From Dehalococcoidia bacterium (GTDB lineage: Bacteria > Chloroflexota > Dehalococcoidia > Dehalococcoidales > Fen-1064), in NCBI GenBank assembly GCA_030691775.1, contig JAUYDN010000090.1, positions 1-7,839 on the forward strand: a DNA stretch of 7,839 bases, read 5' to 3'. Below the pieces are notes generated by a model, which was not told where the DNA came from, did not search any database, and was given only the letters and a program-made list of their open reading frames with translations. A program made the translations under genes and the position numbers. Positions 1 through 5,267 of this stretch are shown here, one piece after another; the first letter of the stretch is position 1, and the number at the start of each line of letters is the position of its first letter.

Positions 1-7
1 TACAATT

Positions 8-841
8 ATGAAAGTCGTTGATACTATCGCGGAGATGAAAAAGGTGCGACGGGCTCTCAATGGGTCCGTCGGTTTTGTACCCACGATGGGTTTCCTCCAT
101 GAGGCGCACATATCTCTCGTGCGGCGCGCCCGGGTGGAGAACGAGTCCGTCATTGCCAGCATCTTCGTCAATCCCGCCCAGTTCGGTCCCAAAGAGGATT
201 TAGCATCTTACCCGCGTGACTTACCGCGCGACCTGGCGATGCTGGAGAAAGCGGGAACGGACGTGGTCTTCGTGCCCAAGGATGGCGAGATGTACCCGCC
301 CGGTTATGACACGTGGGTGGATGTGGATAAACTCACAAAACGGCTGGAGGGCGCTTCCCGTCCGACGCACTTCCGCGGCGTGACCACGGTGGTCAACAAG
401 CTGTTCAATATCGTTGAAGCGCAAAACGCGTATTTCGGGCAGAAGGATGCCCAGCAGGTACTCGTCATCCAGAAGATGGCGAAAGACCTGAATATGAATG
501 TGAACGTGATTGTTTGTCCCACGGTACGTGAGCCTGACGGATTGGCGATGAGCAGTCGTAACTCCTACCTGACGCCTCCGCAAAGGAAAGCGGCACCGGT
601 ATTATATAAATCTCTATTGCTGGCGAAAGACTTTTATATACATGGTGAGCGTGACGCTAAGAAGATTATCACTCAAATGACGGAGTTGATTCAGAAAGAG
701 CCGCAGGCAGAAATTGGTTATATCTCCATTGCTGACCCGGAAACACTGGAAGAGCTGGATGTGATAAAAGGCAAGGCGCTCGTCTCTTTGGCGGTCAAAA
801 TAGGCATACCAAGATTAATAGACAATATTTACCTGGAATAG
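8..841 (+). CDS. panC: Pantothenate synthetase (pantoate--beta-alanine ligase)
   Basis: This 277-aa cytoplasmic enzyme joins pantoate and beta-alanine, using ATP through a pantoyl-adenylate intermediate, in the last step of pantothenate (coenzyme A precursor) synthesis. Family motifs are in order: PTMGFLHEAH at residues 25-34 (the HIGH-type nucleotide motif), SIFVNPAQF at 51-59, a pantoate-pocket segment around GASRPTHFRG (115-124), YFGQKDAQQ at 142-150, and REPDGLAMSSRN at 174-185 (the KMSKS-like loop). Length is normal for the family. The usual HxGH is HEAH here, a Gly-to-Ala change at residue 33. The ATG at 8 fits the family N-terminus; any ribosome binding site lies outside the window. 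No panB or panD is visible. The gene is convergent with the metF operon, and a palindromic repeat begins 12 bp after the stop. Confidence 0.97.
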   Translation: MKVVDTIAEMKKVRRALNGSVGFVPTMGFLHEAHISLVRRARVENESVIASIFVNPAQFGPKEDLASYPRDLPRDLAMLEKAGTDVVFVPKDGEMYPPGYDTWVDVDKLTKRLEGASRPTHFRGVTTVVNKLFNIVEAQNAYFGQKDAQQVLVIQKMAKDLNMNVNVIVCPTVREPDGLAMSSRNSYLTPPQRKAAPVLYKSLLLAKDFYIHGERDAKKIITQMTELIQKEPQAEIGYISIADPETLEELDVIKGKALVSLAVKIGIPRLIDNIYLE

Positions 842-853
842 ACTTTAGATACG

Positions 854-909
854 AAACCTTGTTCCAGCATAGCCTGTCCCGTACAGTGATACGGGAGCTG
901 GAATCTAAA
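854..909 (+). repeat. 56-bp nested hairpin repeat, copy A (behind panC)
   Basis: The outer stem TTCCAGC (862-868) pairs with GCTGGAA (897-903). The inner stem TCCCGTA (877-883) pairs with TACGGGA (890-896) around a CAGTGA loop. An 8-nt bulge on the 5' side ends in AGCCTG. The copy behind the histidine kinase (7260-7315) matches at 54 of 56 positions, with both differences in the bulge (869-870). The inner part, 871-896, is copy 1 of the cassette found across this window. Being 12 bp behind a stop codon it could affect the mRNA 3' end. A T-run appears only at 923-927, too far for a standard terminator. Confidence 0.9.
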
Positions 910-957
910 CTCTAACTATCCTCTTTTTAGGCTAATCCGCAGAGTCACAGTCTTACT

Positions 958-1045
958 TGTCATCCTGGAGGAGTCCGTACCGTCAATACTCCCGAAGAGC
1001 CTGCCCCGTACTAGAAACGGGGACGACGAAGGATCTCAGGGTGTA
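958..1045. repeat. Decayed TGTCAT/CTCAGGGTG-type repeat carrying a cassette
   Basis: The segment starts TGTCATCCTG (958-967) and ends with GAAGGATCTCAGGGTG (1028-1043), resembling both ends of the element at 7599-7705. Inside, 998-1022 is cassette copy 2: AGCCTG, then CCCCGTA, loop CTAGA and AACGGGG, with one stem pair broken relative to other copies (A1010 opposite A1016). A 5-bp inverted pair GGAGT (970-974) / ACTCC (988-992) is also present. The terminal inverted repeats match at only about 6 of 10 positions, so the element looks old. No gene or transposase is associated. Confidence 0.65.
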
Positions 1046-1234
1046 GCAGTGACGTCATTACCCTCTATGATGTTAGTTTCGGTTGCATCAAGATAATGAC
1101 TCTCAAGTTTCATTCTTCGGGGTCAAGATATTGATGGGATTAGCGGTCTGAAATTCTGAGCCTTAGCGAAGTGTATCAATAACAGCTTTACAATTCTGAA
1201 TAAAAGATACCAGTTCTTACACAGTGCCTCATCC

Positions 1235-1321
1235 CCCCGCATCAAGTGCGGGGCAGGCTCTTGCCCCTTCTCCGCAGAGAAGGGGCAGAACTATTTTGAG
1301 AGGGGCTGACGCCCCTCTCAA
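1235..1321. repeat. Reverse cassette followed by two perfect 11-bp hairpins
   Basis: Positions 1235-1259 hold cassette copy 3 on the minus strand: stem CCCCGCA/TGCGGGG with a 5-nt loop, followed by the AGCCTG lead read in reverse. Next is a perfect hairpin TGCCCCTTCTC (1262-1272) / GAGAAGGGGCA (1277-1287) with loop CGCA. After 8 nt comes a second, TTGAGAGGGGC (1296-1306) / GCCCCTCTCAA (1311-1321) with loop TGAC. Both are GC-rich with tetraloops and would be stable in RNA from either strand. No U-run follows either one, so rho-independent termination is not supported, though they could block 3' exonucleases or readthrough between the convergent genes. Confidence 0.85.
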
Positions 1322-1407
1322 CTCCCTGGTGCAAGTTGGCAGTCATCTTGCTTTCCCACCCTTTGCAACCATCATTTTCATATTTCGTCCGTGGCACCAC
1401 ACTCCAT

Positions 1408-1441
1408 GTGTAATTGTCAAGTTATTTCGGAGACATTACAC
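1408..1441. repeat. Hairpin abutting the metF-fusion stop codon
   Basis: GTGTAATTGTC (1408-1418) pairs with GACATTACAC (1432-1441) with one bulged T and a 13-nt loop. Its last base is the first base of the minus-strand stop codon (complement of 1441-1443). It would form in the 3' untranslated part of the operon mRNA. No T-run follows on the minus strand. It may be a repeat or a processing structure; one copy cannot tell these apart. Confidence 0.5.
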
Positions 1442-3591
1442 TAGCCTGCTTTTGGTGGGGCAGTCGATGCCCCATCTTTCTCCGCCGGTTTTGCCGCGAG
1501 TGCCGGTTGTTTCTCTACGGCTGGAGGACTGGCACCGGTCCCGGCAGGTGGTTTTTCAGCTTTGATAGGCGGCTTTTCCGGTTTAGCCGCCGGTTCCAGT
1601 TTAGCCTCTTCCTTCAACTTCTTTTTCTTTGGTTCCGGCGGTTCGATACCCAGCCGTTTTGCCACATGGTCGCGTCCCAGGTAAAAGTTAAGCCATGAAG
1701 CAGTGTACTGTAACGACCAATCGTTGGGTGGCACGAGACACTCGCCGATAGTATCCTCTTCACTGTGTCCCTTGAGACGGCTGTAAGCCCTGACCCAGAT
1801 ACATAATCGCTCTCCGGGGTAGACCTCGCACCAGCCTTCATGACTGCCTCCGCAGGGTCCGTTACGCTGGTTCTTGGGGCACTGGGAGGTGGGGCAGAGG
1901 AAAGCGACATCGAACAAGCCACAATCGCCGCAGTTCTGGCAATCGAACAGCACCACTTTGGCGATGTGCTCGGCGTCTTCGAAGACATGCTTCGGGGTAT
2001 GACTGCCATCGATAGCCCTGGCGATGGGGCGGAACGATTTGAACACAACGCTCTCCGGGTTGAAAATCGTGGCGTGCGCCGCCCGTGAAAGCAGGTAAAC
2101 GGGTGGGTGGGTTGCCTTAGCGGTTCGCGGTGCTGGTTTATCCGTATTGAGACCGGTCTTTTCGTCCTTCACAAAATAGTAGAAACCGTCGTTCTGGGAG
2201 AAATCGAATTCAGGGAGGAGCTCCTGCCATTTCGGGACAAGCTCTTCGCCCTTCGTAACGATGTAATCGACCATCTCGTAAGTAGCGCCATGCCCGCCGA
2301 TGTGCGCCCCGGCATAACCCATGCCTTTAGCGATGGCATACATTTTAGCAGCGCGGTCGAGCCGGGTCTGCCGGCCCTTATCTTTAGCGCTCCGCTCTTC
2401 GTCCAGTTTGGCGAGCAGTTTATCCGTGACCACGCAACCGGGTATTTGCCCGGCGTTCATGGTGCGGGCGGCGCCGTAGGGCAGGATGTAAATATTCACC
2501 AGCACCGGGACATCTAAATTATTCACCTTCAGCCACTGCAGGACCTCGTGGAATTTGCGGGCGTCGTAACCCACCTGCGTGATTATGAACTTAGCGCCGA
2601 CTTCAATCTTCTTTTTCAGTTTGAAATACTGCCCTATCAGTTCGGCTTCCACCGCTTTGAAAGGCGAGACGGCTACCCCGGCGAATAAGTCCGTTGGCGC
2701 CAGGACGGTCTTCTTGCCCATCGCTTCGTGTTCCATGCCGCGGTTCATTTTCTCGATGAGCTGTAAACCCTGCACAGAGTCGAGGTCGAAGACCGGTTTC
2801 GGGCGGGTATTGAAACTGCTGGTCTGCGGGAAGTCGCCGGTGAGCGCCAGCACGTTGCGCACTCCCAGCGCCGCCAGGCCGTAGAGCAGACTTTCACACT
2901 GGTTACGGTTTTTATCACGGAATGCCAGGTGCACCAGTGGCTCGATGCCCAGCTTCTTGACTTCGGTGCAGAGCATCTCCGTGGAGATTGCCGGGTTGCC
3001 GCCTGGATTGTCCGTAACGCTCATAGCATGCACTTTGCCCCTGCGGGCGGCACGGCGAGCGTTCTCGATGAGCTCTTCCTGTTGCATCTCGAAGGCACCC
3101 CTGCCGGGAATCTGTTCCCAGGTTATGGTAAAAATATCAGGGCTGAGGATGGCTTCCTTGAGGGTATTGACGCGTCCCTGCAGGCGGTCCTGGAGTTTTT
3201 CCTTGAGCCGCCCGATTGGCTCTACCAGGCGTGCGGCCGCATCCGGACCTTCGCCGATGAGAGAGATATACTCATCGACTTCCATCTGCATGCCCTCTTC
3301 ACGCGTCAGGACACGCTTTGCCGTGTCGATATCGATGACGAGCAGGGGGATGTTCCGTGTAATCCAGCCTTCGTGCAATTTACGGTGCAGTTCAAAAGCG
3401 GCGCCCCGCGTTTCGAGGTAGCCGAGGGCAATCATTCCGGGTAGCTCCTTCCGCGCCATATCCAGCCCTTGCTGTAGACTGCTGGCATGGAGAATTTCCA
3501 GTGTGCCATCGACCGCTCGCCTGACCATCTCGACAAGCTCGGTGCCACTACTGACTACCAGAATCTTCTCACGTTTGCTGGTTTGTAGCAT
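1441..3591 (-). CDS. metF: Pseudo-receiver / MetF methylenetetrahydrofolate reductase / MetV-type C-terminal fusion
   Basis: This 716-aa cytoplasmic protein should reduce 5,10-methylene- to 5-methyl-tetrahydrofolate, feeding methionine synthesis or the methyl branch of the Wood-Ljungdahl pathway. Residues 8-135 look like a response-regulator receiver lacking its acceptor Asp (Gly57, in GYLETRGA 57-64). Residues 145-470 are the MetF barrel: Glu159 in TWEQIPG, Asp253 in LALTGD and Gln339 in ITQ fit E. coli Glu28, Asp120 and Gln183. Residues about 490-640 are the MetV-like MTHFR C-terminal domain, with Cys 551, 554, 557, 566, 571, 580, 588 and 597 around NGPCGG, a pattern expected to bind metal. 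Residues 651-716 are a Lys/Pro/Ala-rich, probably disordered tail. MetF-MetV fusion is known; the N-terminal receiver is unusual. The start at 3591 has AAAGGAA three bases upstream and lies 15 bp after the preceding gene. The electron donor cannot be read from the sequence. Confidence 0.93.
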   Translation of the reverse strand: MLQTSKREKILVVSSGTELVEMVRRAVDGTLEILHASSLQQGLDMARKELPGMIALGYLETRGAAFELHRKLHEGWITRNIPLLVIDIDTAKRVLTREEGMQMEVDEYISLIGEGPDAAARLVEPIGRLKEKLQDRLQGRVNTLKEAILSPDIFTITWEQIPGRGAFEMQQEELIENARRAARRGKVHAMSVTDNPGGNPAISTEMLCTEVKKLGIEPLVHLAFRDKNRNQCESLLYGLAALGVRNVLALTGDFPQTSSFNTRPKPVFDLDSVQGLQLIEKMNRGMEHEAMGKKTVLAPTDLFAGVAVSPFKAVEAELIGQYFKLKKKIEVGAKFIITQVGYDARKFHEVLQWLKVNNLDVPVLVNIYILPYGAARTMNAGQIPGCVVTDKLLAKLDEERSAKDKGRQTRLDRAAKMYAIAKGMGYAGAHIGGHGATYEMVDYIVTKGEELVPKWQELLPEFDFSQNDGFYYFVKDEKTGLNTDKPAPRTAKATHPPVYLLSRAAHATIFNPESVVFKSFRPIARAIDGSHTPKHVFEDAEHIAKVVLFDCQNCGDCGLFDVAFLCPTSQCPKNQRNGPCGGSHEGWCEVYPGERLCIWVRAYSRLKGHSEEDTIGECLVPPNDWSLQYTASWLNFYLGRDHVAKRLGIEPPEPKKKKLKEEAKLEPAAKPEKPPIKAEKPPAGTGASPPAVEKQPALAAKPAEKDGASTAPPKAG

Positions 3592-3606
3592 ATGTTCCTT
3601 TCTGTT

Positions 3607-4113
3607 TTACCCGGTTGGTTTATTGTCCGGTTCGGACATCAGCAGTTTTTTCAACTGGTCAATACGTTTTAACATTTCCTCGGTCTGTTGTGCAACTTCC
3701 GTCAGGTTCATGGAGCCTGACCGGGCTCGCTGGAGCACGCCTTCTACGGTTTTCTTAAGGTCCGGGGCATCTAAAGGACGCCACACGTAGCCCTTTATAT
3801 TATGACTGAATCCGTCCCCCCAGCGCCACCCCTTGCGTGGATAGTCTTCCGGGCGCACATCGACTACCAGCAGGGGAATGTGTGCGGTCTTTTTTTCTTC
3901 CGCCAGCTTTACAGCAAACTGGCGGGATGCTCCTCTCGGCTCCAGGTAACCGAGGACGACGATATCCGGCGTTTCTCCCAGGACTTTTTTAAAGCCATCG
4001 TCGGCGGTAGCGGCGCATACGATACGGAAATTGCCGGATAGAGCAAGGCGCGCCGTCTCGGCAAAACCGGACTCGCAATCGATAATCAGTATGCAGGTCG
4101 TTTTTTCCACCAT
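3607..4113 (-). CDS. Stand-alone pseudo-receiver protein, operon partner of the MetF fusion
   Basis: This 168-aa soluble protein has no function I can name. Residues 6-130 have a receiver-like pattern: ILIID near the N-terminus, PDIVVLGYLEPRGA at 49-62, HIPLLVVD at 78-85 and IKGYVWRPLDAPDL at 106-119. The phospho-acceptor position is Gly55, the switch Thr/Ser is not evident, and the conserved Lys appears as Arg112, so phosphorylation is unlikely. Residues 134-160 form an amphipathic, probably coiled-coil helix. GYLExRGA and IPLLVxD also occur in the N-terminal domain of the next gene, so the two are probably paralogous and may pair. I chose the ATG at 4113 because AGGAAG lies just upstream (4117-4122), a TATAAT promoter precedes it, and the open frame further up runs into a palindromic repeat. 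It is the first gene of a two-gene operon. Confidence 0.88.
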   Translation of the reverse strand: MVEKTTCILIIDCESGFAETARLALSGNFRIVCAATADDGFKKVLGETPDIVVLGYLEPRGASRQFAVKLAEEKKTAHIPLLVVDVRPEDYPRKGWRWGDGFSHNIKGYVWRPLDAPDLKKTVEGVLQRARSGSMNLTEVAQQTEEMLKRIDQLKKLLMSEPDNKPTG

Positions 4114-4140
4114 TTGCTTCCTACAGAATCGTTCATGCCG

Positions 4141-4168
4141 ATTATACGGGCACCACAAAGTGTGAAAA
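4141..4168 (-). promoter_or_regulatory. Sigma-70-type promoter of the pseudo-receiver/metF operon
   Basis: Read on the minus strand, TTTTCA (4168-4163, 4 of 6 to TTGACA) is followed after 16 bp by a perfect TATAAT (4146-4141). Transcription would begin near 4134, giving a leader of about 20 nt that contains the AGGAAG ribosome binding site. The 120-bp palindromic element (4183-4302) lies just upstream of the -35 box and would therefore not be transcribed from this promoter. Confidence 0.6.
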
Positions 4169-4182
4169 ACCCTGCCCTTCTT

Positions 4183-4302
4183 TGTCATTCCCGCCCCCGC
4201 AACTAGTGCGGGGCAGGCTCCGAGCGGGAATCCAGACGCTTTCTCGCTCTCTGGATACCAGCCGGAGTTTACCCCGTACCACGATACGGGGCTGGTATGA
4301 CA
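4183..4302. repeat. 120-bp symmetric palindromic element with a cassette in each arm
   Basis: The ends are TGTCAT (4183-4188) and ATGACA (4297-4302). The centre is ATCCAGA (4230-4236) / TCTGGAT (4250-4256). Each arm is a nested hairpin. Left arm: outer stem TTCCCGC (4188-4194) / GCGGGAA (4224-4230), inner stem CCCCGCA (4195-4201) / TGCGGGG (4207-4213). Right arm: outer stem ATACCAGC (4255-4262) / GCTGGTAT (4291-4298), inner stem CCCCGTA (4272-4278) / TACGGGG (4285-4291). The arms are inverted homologues. Where they differ in the stems, both members of the pair change. It resembles a MITE-like, non-coding, cruciform-capable element. No transposase is present here. Confidence 0.85.
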
Positions 4303-4310
4303 TTTTTTTT
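4255..4310 (+). terminator. Possible plus-strand intrinsic terminator formed by the element's right arm
   Basis: The right-arm nested hairpin (4255-4298) is followed after 4 nt by eight T residues (4303-4310), the arrangement of a rho-independent terminator on the plus strand. No plus-strand gene lies just upstream, so it would stop antisense transcription coming out of the metF operon before the regulator gene. It may simply be a by-product of the repeat. Confidence 0.35.
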
Positions 4311-4573
4311 GGGGGGGCTCCCTTATTTTCGTAGCAATGCACGATATACTTAATATTGAGAAGCATACGGCGGATAATTTCAAGCGCATAATGGATTTGC
4401 GGTAGTACGCAATTTGAGTGAGGGCAGGAGGAAGTCGCGGTAAGATTGGCACGGCCTCTTCCGGCAGGTGTCAGAGAAAAAGCCGGTTGGTTTGAGATTT
4501 AGATATTGTTGTCCTGGATTTAAGAAGGGATTGTGGGGGGCGGGGTACTGATGTGAGTCTGAAGATACTTACG

Positions 4574-4582
4574 TGGTATAAT
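4574..4582 (+). promoter_or_regulatory. Extended -10 promoter for the response regulator, likely leaderless
   Basis: TGG directly precedes a perfect TATAAT (4577-4582), giving the extended -10 form TGnTATAAT. No good -35 box stands 16-18 bp upstream, which extended -10 promoters tolerate. The predicted start of transcription, near 4588-4590, is only 3-5 nt before the ATG at 4593, and no Shine-Dalgarno sequence fits in that space. Confidence 0.65.
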
Positions 4583-4592
4583 CTACTTGAAT

Positions 4593-5267
4593 ATGGGTAA
4601 GATATCGGTATTCCTGGCAGAAGACCATGCTGTGGTCAGAGAAGGCCTGGCGGAATTAATCCGCCGTGAGAACGATATGACCGTGGTAGGCGAAGCCGGA
4701 GACGGTGAGGAAACGGTACGGCAGGTAAAACTGCTCAAACCGGACATCGTCCTCATGGACATCGCCATGCCAGGCTTGAACGGTATCGAAGCGACGCGGC
4801 AAATCAAAGGGAGCATACCCCAGACCAAAATCCTGGTCCTGACTGCGTATGATAACCCGGAGTTCATCACCGCCATGATTGAAGCTGGCGCGGCGGGATA
4901 TTTACTGAAGAACGTCCGCGGCCGGGAGCTTACCAGCGCCATTCGTAGTGCCCATGAAGGCGAGTCAGTTCTGCACCCGGCAATTGCCCGCGTGGTTTTT
5001 TCTCAGATGCGCAGTCCGCAAGCCCGCCCTCAGCAGGAAAAGCCGGATGTGCTCAGCCAGAGGGAATTGCAGGTCCTGGGTAAAGGGGCGGAAGGCTTGA
5101 GCAATAAACAGATTGCCACGCTTTTGAATATCGGACCACGTACCGTGCAGACACACTGGCGTAATATCTTCGATAAACTCGGTGTTTATTCCCGGACGGA
5201 AGCCATTGTCTATTGCCTGCGGAAGGGCTGGCTTAACCTGAGTGGGGAGGAGGATAGCAATCACTGA
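4593..5267 (+). CDS. NarL/LuxR-family response regulator
   Basis: This 224-aa DNA-binding regulator should be phosphorylated by the kinase encoded next. The receiver (residues 3-120) is intact: acidic pair Glu10-Asp11, acceptor Asp56 in IVLMDIAMPG, Thr84 in VLTAYD and Lys106 in GYLLKN. A linker (about 139-152) leads to a LuxR-type helix-turn-helix at 153-212, with the characteristic LSQRELQVL and an NKQIATLLNIGPRTVQTH recognition region. I prefer the ATG at 4593 to the in-frame TTG at 4587: transcription from the TATAAT box should start at or after the TTG, and the family usually begins just before the first beta strand. The 3' end overlaps the kinase start by one base, so the two are translationally coupled. 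The target genes are unknown; the divergent metF operon is a candidate by position only. Confidence 0.93.
   Translation: MGKISVFLAEDHAVVREGLAELIRRENDMTVVGEAGDGEETVRQVKLLKPDIVLMDIAMPGLNGIEATRQIKGSIPQTKILVLTAYDNPEFITAMIEAGAAGYLLKNVRGRELTSAIRSAHEGESVLHPAIARVVFSQMRSPQARPQQEKPDVLSQRELQVLGKGAEGLSNKQIATLLNIGPRTVQTHWRNIFDKLGVYSRTEAIVYCLRKGWLNLSGEEDSNH
5247..5253 (+). promoter_or_regulatory. Ribosome binding site for the histidine kinase
   Basis: GGAGGAG lies inside the last codons of the response regulator, 13 nt before the kinase ATG at 5267. The spacing is longer than ideal. The 1-nt stop/start overlap suggests that ribosomes finishing the regulator also help start the kinase. Confidence 0.5.

Larger units (their letters stand above)
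842..1440. other. Convergent intergenic region filled with palindromic repeats
   Basis: This gap lies between the 3' ends of panC (+) and the MetF fusion gene (-). It holds a 56-bp nested hairpin (854-909), an element of the TGTCAT...CTCAGGGTG type with a nested hairpin cassette (958-1045), a cassette plus two perfect 11-bp hairpins (1235-1321), and a hairpin touching the metF stop codon (1408-1441). Between 1046 and 1224 I see only faint decayed repeat traces (for example around 1152-1172) and no gene. No hairpin here is followed directly by a T-run on either strand, so I call no intrinsic terminator. A frame open from 1224 crosses repeats into antisense of metF and is not believable. Confidence 0.8.
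4114..4592. other. Divergent intergenic region between the metF operon and the two-component genes
   Basis: From left to right it holds the minus-strand ribosome binding site and promoter (4117-4168), the symmetric palindromic element (4183-4302), a T8G7 homopolymer run (4303-4317), about 255 bp (4318-4573) in which I recognise no gene or clear repeat, and an extended -10 promoter for the regulator (4574-4582). I found no convincing paired NarL-type binding site. The region is the natural place for any cross-control of the operon by the regulator. Confidence 0.75.

Noticed and set aside
1..8. TACAAT just before the panC start as a -10 box
   Set aside because: Transcription would begin after the ATG, and no upstream sequence is available. 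panC is more likely read with a gene outside the window.
862..930. Intrinsic terminator for panC from the 862-903 hairpin and the T-run at 923-927
   Set aside because: About 20 nt separate the stem from the T-run, too far for rho-independent termination.
1224..1565. Plus-strand open frame of 113 codons in the panC/metF gap
   Set aside because: It runs through two hairpin repeats and into the antisense of the metF 3' end; the translation has no protein-like pattern.
2929..3444. Plus-strand open frames inside the MetF fusion gene
   Set aside because: They overlap the clear minus-strand MetF coding region and have no domain or ribosome binding site support.
4114..4452. N-terminal extension of the stand-alone pseudo-receiver up to 4452
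   Set aside because: The extension would translate the promoter and the palindromic element. A good ribosome binding site and promoter support the start at 4113.
4540..4592. NarL-type heptamer pairs or an inverted operator near the regulator promoter
   Set aside because: TAC/GTA fragments around 4566-4578 are symmetric only at their outer three bases, so there is no credible operator by eye.
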